DNA of 25,243 nucleotides from an uncultured Oscillospiraceae bacterium. GTDB taxonomy: Bacteria; Bacillota; Clostridia; Oscillospirales; Oscillospiraceae. Below, piece by piece: positions 1 to 6,668 of the stretch. Every line of letters begins with the position of its first letter. Within the stretch, counting starts at the first letter, position 1. The stretch covers positions 1-25,243 of the forward strand of contig CAJUEC010000036.1 in the NCBI GenBank assembly GCA_910585155.1. The letters run 5' to 3'. A program made the position numbers and the translations under genes. The notes under the pieces were generated by a model, which ran no database searches, was not told the origin of the DNA, and saw nothing but the letters and a program-made list of their open reading frames with translations.

Positions 1-39
1 CAGAACTCTCATCCAAGCTCCGCTTCCGCGAACTCCGCT

Positions 40-68
40 ATTCTATCACGCTCATTCAGCTTTGTCAA
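40..68 (-). promoter_or_regulatory. P2 of a tandem strong sigma-A promoter pair
   Basis: On the minus strand, TTGACA (63-68), a 17-base spacer and TAGAAT (40-45). It shares with P1 the block AAAAAAGGT-S-TTGACAAAG, where S is C or G. Only about 40 bases of transcript remain in the window and no convincing open reading frame starts there, which fits the leader of a stable RNA. Confidence 0.8.
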
Positions 69-163
69 GACCTTTTTTACCATCCCAGCAAAATATTTTT
101 TACTGTCCTGGAAGCGTCTGGCTCGCTTGAGCGCTTTGCTAATATACCAGACCACGGCGCCTT

Positions 164-169
164 TGTCAA
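164..169 (-). promoter_or_regulatory. P1 of a tandem strong sigma-A promoter pair (-35 box; -10 at 141-146)
   Basis: On the minus strand, TTGACA (164-169) is followed after exactly 17 bases by TATATT (141-146). An A-run and GC-poor sequence lie just upstream, as in an UP element. The 18-20 bases around the -35 box are nearly identical to those of P2 about 100 bp further on. Paired promoters of this strength in Firmicutes usually drive rRNA or tRNA operons, so an rRNA operon probably begins just left of the window. The promoter is seen; its target is inferred. Confidence 0.8.
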
Positions 170-250
170 CACCTTTTTTCGCATTTCCCCATCTTTTTTT
201 CTGCCTCCCTTCCGACCACAAAATATTGCATATCCCCGCCCTCTCAGCCA

Positions 251-1180
251 CTATTTCTTCCCTCCCGGCGGAAACGCCGCCGTCAGCGCGGCCAGCGCCG
301 CCGTCCCCAGTGCGGGCGTCCAGACCGGCAGACCCTCCGCCGCGCCGGTGAGGGCCAGCGCCAGAGCCAGCGCCGCCCCCAGCGCGGGCCAGCGCCGCTC
401 CCCCCAGCTTCGGCTCAGCAGGCCCGCCAGGGTGAGGTCGGGCAGCAGCCACAGGGCGGAGACCAGCCCCTCCAGCCGGGCGCTGTCCCCCAGCAGGCCC
501 GCCGCCACAAAGAAGGGGCCCTCCACCTGAGCCGCCACCGCCGGGCTGAGCAGTCCCGCCGTCAGGGTGCTCAGCGCCGCGCTCACGCAGGCCAGCGCCC
601 CCAGCCACACCAGCCCCCTGCGGATTCCCCCCGGCTCCTCCTTTACATTATATAATTGAGGCAGGGTGAACAGTCCGGCTGACAGGATCCCCGCCGCCCC
701 AGCCAGCGACTCCTCCCAGCCGCCCCCCGGCTCCAGCACCCAGCGCCAATCCACCCGGGGCAGTCCCAGCAGCAGGATGGCCGCTGTGGCGGCCAGCGCC
801 GCCAGCCAGAAGATCTCCACTGCCCGGAAAAAGGCGGTCCCCCCGCCCCAGCCCATCCAGAGCAGGGGCAGGGCCAGCAGCACCATCAGCCAGCCGGCGC
901 CGCCGACCGCCCCCGCCCCCTGGTGAAGCCGCTCCGCCGACCGCCCCAGCGTCTCCGCCATCAGGACCACCGCCCAGCCGGCGTACAGCCACCTCAGCAC
1001 AGGGTGGAGGGCCCTGCCCCCCACCCGCCGCAGCAGCAGCCACCCCAGCAGCACGCCCAGCGCCCCCGCCGCCAGCAGCCAGCGCCAGTCCGCCCGCCCC
1101 GCGGCGGCGGCCGCGGCGGACATGCCCCCTGTGAGCACCGCCACCGACAGCTGCCTGGGGGAGAGTGCCTCCTTTTTCAT
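251..1180 (-). CDS. GerAB-like spore germination permease
   Basis: A 309-aa, almost entirely hydrophobic protein with about nine to ten membrane segments. It is the permease subunit of a GerA-type germinant receptor, which acts in the inner spore membrane and belongs to the amino acid/polyamine transporter superfamily. The N-terminal pattern (basic start, then S-x-R-Q-L) is typical of GerAB. It is somewhat shorter than the usual 360-370 residues. I chose the ATG at 1180 because it overlaps the gerAC stop (ATGA) and has GGAGGA about 7 bases upstream; the ATG at 1195 has its ribosome site almost touching the start codon. It is the third gene of the operon. No clear terminator follows before the rRNA-type promoters. 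The family call rests on context plus hydropathy and is weaker than for gerAA. Confidence 0.75.
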   Translation of the reverse strand: MKKEALSPRQLSVAVLTGGMSAAAAAAGRADWRWLLAAGALGVLLGWLLLRRVGGRALHPVLRWLYAGWAVVLMAETLGRSAERLHQGAGAVGGAGWLMVLLALPLLWMGWGGGTAFFRAVEIFWLAALAATAAILLLGLPRVDWRWVLEPGGGWEESLAGAAGILSAGLFTLPQLYNVKEEPGGIRRGLVWLGALACVSAALSTLTAGLLSPAVAAQVEGPFFVAAGLLGDSARLEGLVSALWLLPDLTLAGLLSRSWGERRWPALGAALALALALTGAAEGLPVWTPALGTAALAALTAAFPPGGKK

Positions 1181-1734
1181 GCCGCTCTCCTCCATTCCTC
1201 CCAGTCGATCAGCTCAGGCCCCGTCCCGTCCAGCAGGGGCAGCACCAGCGCCTTCCCCCGCTCCAGGGCGGCCAGCGCCCTCACCGCGGTGGGGGCCTCC
1301 ACCCCCTGCCGGGTCAGCAGGTCCAGCCTGCCCGCCGGGTCTCCGCAGCCGTCCAGCAGGGCCCCGGCTCCCTCCTCCGCCAGCCACACCGAGGCGGAGG
1401 CCCCCAGCTCCCGGTTGCGCAGCACCGCCAGCAGGGTCTGCTTCAAGTCCACGTCCCGCCCCACCACGAGATAGGACACACTGGTGAGGGACAGCTCCTC
1501 CTCCCCCGACCAGGGCAGCCCCTCCAGGGCCTGGCCGAAGTCCCGCCCCGCACACCGGCCCCGGCTCTGGTTCTCCTGGTCGTCCCCGCCGCACACCGCC
1601 GTGAGGGTGACGGGCCCGGCCCCGTCCACCCCCAGCACCCGCACCAGGGCCATCCCCTCGGGCTCCCTGGGGGCGGGCCGCCACCCCGCCAGAATTACAG
1701 CCAGCCCCACGGCCAGCAGCGCCCATTTTCTCAC
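1177..1734 (-). CDS. GerC-like germinant receptor subunit, short and without lipobox cysteine
   Basis: A 185-aa protein with an N-terminal hydrophobic signal segment (residues 3-17), then a stretch equivalent to the GerAC N-terminal domain (ALVRVLGVDG resembles the family's conserved 'ALV-x-GID' strand). Normal GerAC proteins are lipoproteins of about 370-400 residues with a cysteine after the signal segment. Here the signal ends LAG followed by Trp, so the lipid-anchor cysteine is absent, and the C-terminal half is missing. Translation starts at a GTG overlapping the gerAA stop (GTGA) and ends in an ATGA overlap with gerAB, so translational coupling is likely. It could be a membrane-tethered, reduced GerC of this lineage or a degenerate subunit. 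Position between GerAA and GerAB homologues is the main support. Confidence 0.7.
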   Translation of the reverse strand: MRKWALLAVGLAVILAGWRPAPREPEGMALVRVLGVDGAGPVTLTAVCGGDDQENQSRGRCAGRDFGQALEGLPWSGEEELSLTSVSYLVVGRDVDLKQTLLAVLRNRELGASASVWLAEEGAGALLDGCGDPAGRLDLLTRQGVEAPTAVRALAALERGKALVLPLLDGTGPELIDWEEWRRAA

Positions 1735-3251
1735 CCCTGGTTCCTCCTGTTTTCTGTGTTGAGATAATCCGGCCTGGTTTTCACCTCCGGCAGCGGCTCC
1801 CGGAGCACCACGTGCCCCTCCCTCTGCCGTCCGGCGTTGGAGGCGAAGGGGGTGAGGTAGGCCACCCCGAAGGTCTCCAGCGCCGCCAGGCAGTACACCA
1901 GCGCCGCCCCCGTCAGCGCCAGCCCCGGCAGGCCCAGCAGCCCCCCCGCCAGCGTCAGCCCGAACCGCCAGATCCGCAGCGCCCCGGCGAAGTCCTGGCT
2001 GGGGGCGGTGTACCCGGCGATGCCGGCGATGGCCACCACCACCAGCACCGCCGGGGATACCAGCTTGGCCTCCACCGCCGCCGACCCCACCACCAGGCCC
2101 CCCAGGATGGACACGGTCTGCCCGATGGAGGAGGGCAGGCGCAGTCCCGCCTCCTGGAGCACCTCAAAGGCCAGCAGCATCACCAGCACCTCGGTGAGGG
2201 TGGAGAAGGGCACGTCCGCCTTGGCGGCGATGATGGACAGGGTGAGCTTCACCGGGATGAGCTCCGGGTTGAACAGCACCGCCGCCGCGTACAGCCCGGG
2301 CAGGAACAGGGTGATGAGCATGCACACATACCGCAGCACCGACAGCGCCCCGGCCACCGCCCAGCTGGTGCTCCGGTCCTGGCCGGTGCGGAAAAAGCTG
2401 TCCAGGGTGGCGGGGAACAGCCAGCCCATGGGGATGCCGTCCACGATCACCCCTACCCGGCCCTCCGCCAGCCCGGTGCAGAAGCGGTCGGGACGCTCAG
2501 TGTAGGCGGTGAGAGGGAAGGCGGTGCGGCTCTCGTCGGTGACATACTGCTCCAGGCTCCCGGTGGTCAGCAGCGCGTCAATGTCGATGTCCTCCAGCCG
2601 CGCCTTCACCTGGCTGGCCAGGGCGGGGTCCGCGATTCCCTCTACATATAATAGATCCACCGGCGTCACCGACCGCCGCCCCACAATCTGCTCCTCCACC
2701 TTCAGCTCCGGGGCGCGGAACCGCCTGCGCACCAGAGAGGTATTGGTGCGCAGACTCTCCACGAAGGAGTCCCTGGCCCCCTTCACGTCGGGCTCGTTCT
2801 CCGGGCTGGAGACGGAGCGCTTCTCCTCCGTCCCGGCGGACAGGGTGAGCACCTGCTCCCTGTCCGGGAAGAACAGGGCCACCCACCCGTCGATGAGGTC
2901 AAAGATCACCTGGTCCGCCGTGTCCCTGGTCTGGACGGACAGGGCGTACAGACCCCCCTTGGCCATCAGGTCGAAGGCGGCGTCCAGATCCGGGGCCTCC
3001 CGCAGGGCCTGGTTCTGGGCCAGGGGGCGCAGCACGTAGTCACAGGCCCGCTCGTTGCGCACCTGCCCGGTGATATAGAGCATCTCCACCTGCCGGGCCG
3101 GGTCGTTGTTCAGGTAGAGCGTCCGCCGGCTGAAGTCGGCACAGCGGTCAAACACCCCGGCGACGCTGTCCGCCGTCAGGGGGATGTCATACCGGGGCTC
3201 CCGCCGGGGATGGGGGGGCGGAGTCTGTTTTTTTGTGCCGAAGATACCCAT
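1731..3251 (-). CDS. GerAA-like spore germination protein (GerA/GerK alpha subunit)
   Basis: A 506-aa protein of the Ger(x)A family, the largest subunit of nutrient germinant receptors. The N-terminal half (about 1-260) is soluble and contains family signatures such as the LLYVEGIADP segment and DGIPMGWLFPATLDSFFR just before the membrane domain. The C-terminal half has about five to six membrane segments, including the conserved run around GLRLPSSIGQTVSILGGLVVG. The ATG at 3251 is preceded by GGAGG 7-8 bases upstream; in-frame sequence further upstream is non-coding and overlaps rpsO. It is the first gene of a gerAA-gerAC-gerAB operon with 4-base overlaps at both joints. A forespore-type promoter lies 20-50 bp upstream. 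The receptor would sense nutrients in the spore inner membrane; the ligand cannot be read from sequence. Confidence 0.93.
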   Translation of the reverse strand: MGIFGTKKQTPPPHPRREPRYDIPLTADSVAGVFDRCADFSRRTLYLNNDPARQVEMLYITGQVRNERACDYVLRPLAQNQALREAPDLDAAFDLMAKGGLYALSVQTRDTADQVIFDLIDGWVALFFPDREQVLTLSAGTEEKRSVSSPENEPDVKGARDSFVESLRTNTSLVRRRFRAPELKVEEQIVGRRSVTPVDLLYVEGIADPALASQVKARLEDIDIDALLTTGSLEQYVTDESRTAFPLTAYTERPDRFCTGLAEGRVGVIVDGIPMGWLFPATLDSFFRTGQDRSTSWAVAGALSVLRYVCMLITLFLPGLYAAAVLFNPELIPVKLTLSIIAAKADVPFSTLTEVLVMLLAFEVLQEAGLRLPSSIGQTVSILGGLVVGSAAVEAKLVSPAVLVVVAIAGIAGYTAPSQDFAGALRIWRFGLTLAGGLLGLPGLALTGAALVYCLAALETFGVAYLTPFASNAGRQREGHVVLREPLPEVKTRPDYLNTENRRNQG

Positions 3252-3271
3252 GGGCGGCCCTCCTTTTCCCT

Positions 3272-3301
3272 CAGTATCCCGGCCTGGGGCAAAAATATGC
3301 A
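3272..3301 (-). promoter_or_regulatory. Sigma-G-like promoter of the ger operon
   Basis: On the minus strand, TGCATA (3296-3301), a 17-base spacer and GATACTG (3272-3278), 20 bp before the gerAA start. The B. subtilis sigma-G consensus is TGHATA-17/18-CATACTA; the -35 matches fully and the -10 in five of seven positions. Germinant receptor operons are known sigma-G targets. No good sigma-A promoter was seen here. Confidence 0.55.
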
Positions 3302-3371
3302 CAGTTTTCCCCCCTGCCGTCTCTTCCGGGGAGAAAAGCTTCCTGAAATTTCGCGCAGACGGAAATTTTTC

Positions 3372-3400
3372 TTTACAAAGCGGCAAAACTATGATATAGT
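3372..3400 (+). promoter_or_regulatory. rpsO promoter with extended -10
   Basis: TTTACA (3372-3377), a 17-base spacer and TATAGT (3395-3400) with TG one base before the -10. Transcription would start near 3407, giving a leader of about 105 nt that contains GC-rich hairpins at 3438-3452 and 3452-3463. S15 often represses its own mRNA through leader structure; whether this leader does so is unknown. Confidence 0.75.
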
Positions 3401-3512
3401 TTGCCAGAACGCCCGCCTGCTTAGTTTTGGGACACCGCCGCGTCTCACGCGGGGCATCTGCCCGCCCATCACTCAGCGGCAGGGGAATCAAATTGGAAAG
3501 GTGGAATTTCCC

Positions 3513-3779
3513 ATGATCCGCAAGGACCAGAAGACCTCCGTCATCGAGGCCAACCGCACCCACGAGACCGACACCGGCTCCCCCGAGGTGCAGATCGCCA
3601 TTCTCACCGCCCGCATCCAGGAGCTCACCGAGCATCTGCGGGTGCACATCCACGACAACCACAGCCGCCGCGGCCTGTACAAGATGATCGGTAAGCGCCG
3701 CAAGCTGCTGGACTACCTGGCCAAGAAGGACATTGAGCGCTACCGCGCCATCATCGCCAAGCTGGGTATTCGTAAGTAA
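3513..3779 (+). CDS. rpsO: 30S ribosomal protein S15
   Basis: An 88-aa protein, the normal length for S15. It binds the central domain of 16S rRNA and helps nucleate assembly of the small-subunit platform. Family hallmarks are visible: TGSPEVQIA (residues 21-29), the LTEHL helix, the HDNHSRRGL loop (residues 47-55) and the basic C-terminal helix with KRRKLLDYL. The ATG at 3513 is chosen because it gives exact S15 length and has AAGGTGG 8 bases upstream. It lies upstream of pnp, the widely conserved rpsO-pnp order, but here a membrane-protein gene and repeats sit between them. Confidence 0.98.
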   Translation: MIRKDQKTSVIEANRTHETDTGSPEVQIAILTARIQELTEHLRVHIHDNHSRRGLYKMIGKRRKLLDYLAKKDIERYRAIIAKLGIRK

Positions 3780-3837
3780 GAAGCGCGAGGATAGCCGCGC
3801 GGTCAATTTGAACGTGACAATGCCCGTTACCGTAAAC
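3780..3837 (+). repeat. Intergenic structured repeat, short copy
   Basis: Starts directly after the rpsO stop. The first 21 bases (GAAGCGCGAGGATAGCCGCGC) are identical to 4264-4284. The following bases, GCGCGG-Y-CAAT-YY-GA-R-CGTGACAA-Y-GC (Y = C/T, R = A/G), align with 4375-4405 with only transitions. It is the short form of the repeat before pnp, lacking that copy's internal hairpin segment of about 90 bp. Confidence 0.7.
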
Positions 3838-3869
3838 ACAAGGGCGGCGGGACACCCCGCCGCCCTTGT
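3838..3869 (+). terminator. Strong GC-rich hairpin between rpsO and the membrane-protein gene
   Basis: A perfect 14-bp stem (3838-3851 with 3856-3869) closes a 4-base loop. No T-run follows, so it is not a classic intrinsic terminator. It may protect the 3' end of rpsO mRNA or partly uncouple the next gene. Confidence 0.5.
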
Positions 3870-3891
3870 CCCCATCCGGGAGGAAGCGCAT

Positions 3892-4182
3892 ATGGATTTT
3901 CTGATTGAGTTCGTGGGCGAAATCCTGGCAGAGCTGGTTCTGGAGGGCGGAGAGTCCGCCGCCTCCAACCACCGCCGCCCCAGATGGCAGCGCGTCCTGG
4001 TCCTGGCATTGCTGGCGCTGTTTTTCGCCGCCGCGCTCGGGCTGATAACCTGGGCGGGGGTCCTGATGGCCCAGGAGGGCCGGATCGCCGCCGCTGTGTG
4101 CATGTTCGCCCTGGACATGGGTCTCGTTTTCTTCTGCGCCTGCAAGATCCGCAAAATCCTGCGCACCTTCTCCTGCAAATAG
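3892..4182 (+). CDS. Small membrane protein of unknown function
   Basis: A 96-aa protein. An acidic amphipathic N-terminus (MDFLIEFVGEILAELVLEGG) is followed by a polar linker rich in His/Arg, then two membrane segments (about 36-59 and 64-82) and a short basic tail, RKILRTFSCK. The ATG at 3892 has GGAGGA about 7 bases upstream. I recognise no family. The gene interrupts the rpsO-pnp pair and is bracketed by two related intergenic repeats, suggesting insertion or duplication at this site. Base composition resembles the neighbours, so any transfer was from a similar genome or is old. No promoter of its own was seen; it may be read through from rpsO past the hairpin at 3838-3869. Confidence 0.7.
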   Translation: MDFLIEFVGEILAELVLEGGESAASNHRRPRWQRVLVLALLALFFAAALGLITWAGVLMAQEGRIAAAVCMFALDMGLVFFCACKIRKILRTFSCK

Positions 4183-4206
4183 TCCCTTCCACCCAGAGCC
4201 GCGCTT

Positions 4207-4260
4207 TTAGCAGTTGAACATGGGTCCCGGCAATAGTTGGGGCTTATGTTCAAGTGCTAA
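4207..4260 (+). other. Long imperfect hairpin upstream of pnp
   Basis: The arms 4207-4221 and 4246-4260 pair over 15 bp with one mismatch (TTAGCAGTTGAACAT against its complement). The loop holds a further CCC/GGG pairing. It directly abuts the repeat at 4264. It may be part of the mobile repeat or an RNA processing structure of the pnp leader. In enterobacteria PNPase autoregulates through an RNase III-cut leader hairpin; a parallel here is only a guess. Confidence 0.55.
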
Positions 4261-4263
4261 GAG

Positions 4264-4420
4264 GAAGCGCGAGGATAGCCGCGCAGGGGAGCTTGGAGCG
4301 GAGTGAGGATGAAAAACCAGGATTTGCGCAGCAAATCTGTTTTTGATCCGAATCGAAGCGAAAGCGACCCGGTCGCGCGGCCAATCCGAGCGTGACAACG
4401 CGGCTCCATCGTCATTCACA
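4264..4420 (+). repeat. Intergenic structured repeat, long copy, in the pnp leader
   Basis: Begins with the 21 bases also found at 3780-3800 and ends with a block aligned to 3797-3838. Between them is an extra segment of about 90 bp whose core folds into a long hairpin at 4307-4349: GGAT/ATCC, AAAAAC/GTTTTT and GATTTGC/GCAAATC stacked, with small internal loops and a GCA turn. Repetition plus strong secondary structure suggests a miniature, non-coding mobile or regulatory element. Confidence 0.65.
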
Positions 4421-4440
4421 AAACGAAAGGAGCACACCCA

Positions 4441-6591
4441 ATGTCAACTGTCATCACCCACAAGCAGTTCGCCAACGAGCGCACCTGGTCCATGGACCTG
4501 TGCGGCCGGCCCCTGACCATCAACATGGGCAGGGTGGCCGAGCTGGCCACCGCCTCCGCCCTGGTCACCTACGGCGAGACCACCGTGCTGGTGGCCACCA
4601 CCGTCTCCCCCCGTCCCCGGGACGGTATTGACTTCTTCCCCCTGTCCGTGGACTTTGAGGAGAAGCTGTACGCCGTGGGCCGCATCCCCGGCAGCTTCAT
4701 GCGCCGCGAGGGCCAGCCCTCCCTGCCCGCCGTGCTGGCCGGCCGGGTCATTGACCGCTCCATCCGCCCCCTGTTCCCCTACGACTTCCGCAACGACGTG
4801 GTGTGCACCTGCACCGTCATGAGCGTGGACCGGGACTGCTCTCCCGAGGTCACCGCCATGATCGGCGTGTCCGCCTGCCTGGCGGTGTCCTGCATCCCCT
4901 GGGCCGGCCCCATCGGCTGCCTGGAGATGGGCTACGTGGACGGCCAGCTGGTGTACAACCCCACCAACGAGCAGAAGCACAGCTCCCAGCTGGACCTGAC
5001 CGTGGCCGCCACCGCCGGCAAGGTCATCATGATCGAGGCGGGGGCCAAGGAGCTGCCCGACGCCATCATGTACGACGCCATCGTCAAGGCCCACGAGGAG
5101 ATTCAGAAGCAGGTGGCCCTCATCAACCAGATGGTGGCCGAGGTGGGCCGGGAGAAGATGAGCTACGACCACGCCGCCTTTGACCAGGAGCTGTTTGACA
5201 AGATCACCGCCGACTTCATGGACGAGGCCCGGGCCGCCATGGACACCGACGACAAGAACGTGCGGGAGGACCGCTGGAACGCCATGATCGAGAAGTGGCG
5301 CGAGAGGTATCTGGAGGACCACCCCGACATGGACCAGTTCCTGGAGGAGATCACCTACAAGTTCCAGAAGAAGATTGTCAAGGCCTGGCTGCTGGAGGGC
5401 CACCGGGTGGACGGCCGCGCCAAGAACGAGATCCGTCCCCTGGCCGCCCAGGTGGGTATCCTGCCCCGGGTCCACGGCTCTGGCCTGTTCACCCGCGGTC
5501 AGACCCAGGTGCTGTCCATCTGCACCCTGAACACCCTCTCCGCCGCCCAGAAGCTGGACACCATCTGGGAGGACGAGGAGAAGCGGTATATGCACCACTA
5601 CAACTTCCCCGCCTACTCCACCGGCGAGGCCCGGGCCGCCCGGTCCACCAACCGCCGGGAGAAGGGCCACGGCGCCCTGGCGGAGCGGGCCCTGGAGCCC
5701 GTGCTCCCCAGCGTGGACGACTTCCCCTACGCCATCCGGGTGGTGTCCGAGGTGCTCTCCTCCAACGGCTCCACCTCCCAGGGCTCCATCTGCGGCTCCA
5801 CCCTGGCCCTGATGGACGCGGGCGTGCCCATCTCCGCCCCGGTGGCGGGCATCTCCTGCGGCCTCATTCAGGACGACAACGGCGGCTTCACCACCTTCAT
5901 CGACATCCAGGGCGTGGAGGACTTCCACGGCGAGATGGACTTCAAGGTGGCGGGCACCAAGAAGGGCATCACCGCCATCCAGATGGATATCAAGAACGAC
6001 GGCCTCAGCCACGCCATCATTCAGGAGGCGCTGGACATCACCCGCGACGCCCGGTACGCCATCCTGGACGAGATTATGCTGCCCTGCATCTCCGCCCCCC
6101 GGCCCGAGGTGAGCAAGCACGCCCCCAAGATGATCACCGTGAAGATCGACCCGGACAAGATCCGGGAGGTCATCGGCAAGGGCGGCTCCGTCATCCAGAA
6201 GATCACCGCCGAGTCCGGCGCCCAGATCGACATTGAGGACGACGGCACCATCCACATCGCCTCCCCCAACGCCGAGGCCTGCGAGACCGCCAAGAAGATG
6301 ATCGACACCATCGTGTTCGTCCCCGAGGTGGGCTCGCTGTACTACGGCAAGGTGGTGCGCATCCTCCAGTTCGGCGCCTTTGTGGAGCTGGCCCCCGGCA
6401 AGGACGGCATGGTCCACATCTCCAAGCTGGCCAACCACCGGGTGGCCAAGGTGGAGGACGTGATCAACATCGGCGACATGATCTGGGTGAAGGTCACCGA
6501 CATTGACGAGAAGGGCCGGGTGAATCTGTCCTACAAGGACGCCCTCAAGGAGATCGAGGAGAAGAAGGCCCGGGGCGAGACCGTCAAATAA
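4441..6591 (+). CDS. pnp: Polyribonucleotide nucleotidyltransferase (PNPase)
   Basis: A 716-aa protein, normal PNPase length. It degrades RNA 3' to 5' by phosphorolysis and acts in mRNA turnover as a ring-shaped trimer. Order of domains: first RNase PH core (about 10-230, with the FMRREGQPS RNA-binding loop near residue 83), all-helical linker (240-310), second RNase PH core (325-545), KH domain with GxxG loop IGKGG near 578-582, and S1 domain (about 630-700). The active-site segment GVEDFHGEMDFKVAGT (about 491-506) retains the two aspartates and the lysine (D494, D500, K502). The start ATG has AAAGGAG 8-9 bases upstream. Downstream of rpsO as in most bacteria. The leader contains the structured repeat described separately. 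Confidence 0.99.
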   Translation: MSTVITHKQFANERTWSMDLCGRPLTINMGRVAELATASALVTYGETTVLVATTVSPRPRDGIDFFPLSVDFEEKLYAVGRIPGSFMRREGQPSLPAVLAGRVIDRSIRPLFPYDFRNDVVCTCTVMSVDRDCSPEVTAMIGVSACLAVSCIPWAGPIGCLEMGYVDGQLVYNPTNEQKHSSQLDLTVAATAGKVIMIEAGAKELPDAIMYDAIVKAHEEIQKQVALINQMVAEVGREKMSYDHAAFDQELFDKITADFMDEARAAMDTDDKNVREDRWNAMIEKWRERYLEDHPDMDQFLEEITYKFQKKIVKAWLLEGHRVDGRAKNEIRPLAAQVGILPRVHGSGLFTRGQTQVLSICTLNTLSAAQKLDTIWEDEEKRYMHHYNFPAYSTGEARAARSTNRREKGHGALAERALEPVLPSVDDFPYAIRVVSEVLSSNGSTSQGSICGSTLALMDAGVPISAPVAGISCGLIQDDNGGFTTFIDIQGVEDFHGEMDFKVAGTKKGITAIQMDIKNDGLSHAIIQEALDITRDARYAILDEIMLPCISAPRPEVSKHAPKMITVKIDPDKIREVIGKGGSVIQKITAESGAQIDIEDDGTIHIASPNAEACETAKKMIDTIVFVPEVGSLYYGKVVRILQFGAFVELAPGKDGMVHISKLANHRVAKVEDVINIGDMIWVKVTDIDEKGRVNLSYKDALKEIEEKKARGETVK

Positions 6592-6604
6592 ATCGGGAAA
6601 CGAA

Positions 6605-6620
6605 TGTTTCACGTGAAACA
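6605..6620. promoter_or_regulatory. parS: parS site for ParB/Spo0J (chromosome segregation)
   Basis: TGTTTCACGTGAAACA is a perfect 16-bp palindrome identical to the B. subtilis parS consensus bound by ParB (Spo0J). It lies 13 bp after the pnp stop. ParB loads here, spreads and recruits SMC for origin segregation, and in spore formers helps place the origin in the forespore. In bacteria parS sites cluster around oriC, so this window is probably in the origin-proximal part of the chromosome. Confidence 0.93.
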
Positions 6621-6625
6621 TCCAC

Positions 6626-6649
6626 AGGGGACGGCGCCCGCCGTCCCCT
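6626..6649 (+). terminator. Hairpin terminator candidate after pnp
   Basis: A 9-bp stem (AGGGGACGG, 6626-6634, with 6641-6649) and a 6-base loop. It is followed by a weak T-run (GTTT). It sits between parS and the ribosome site of the next gene, so it may only attenuate read-through into that gene. Confidence 0.5.
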
Positions 6650-6668
6650 GCCTGTTTAGGAGGCCAGC

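Noticed and set aside
9..608. A 199-codon frame overlapping the gerAB end and the left-edge promoters
   Set aside because: It runs through two strong promoters and a non-coding spacer, and its first part is a shadow of gerAB in another frame.
3733..3891. N-terminal extension of the 96-aa membrane protein back into rpsO
   Set aside because: The extension overlaps rpsO and the intergenic repeat and hairpin. The ATG at 3892 has a proper ribosome site.
4444..6621. A 725-codon open frame antisense to pnp
   Set aside because: It mirrors pnp almost exactly, is a product of the strong GC bias at third codon positions, and its translation is low-complexity Gly/His/Leu/Val-rich. It lacks a ribosome site and family features.
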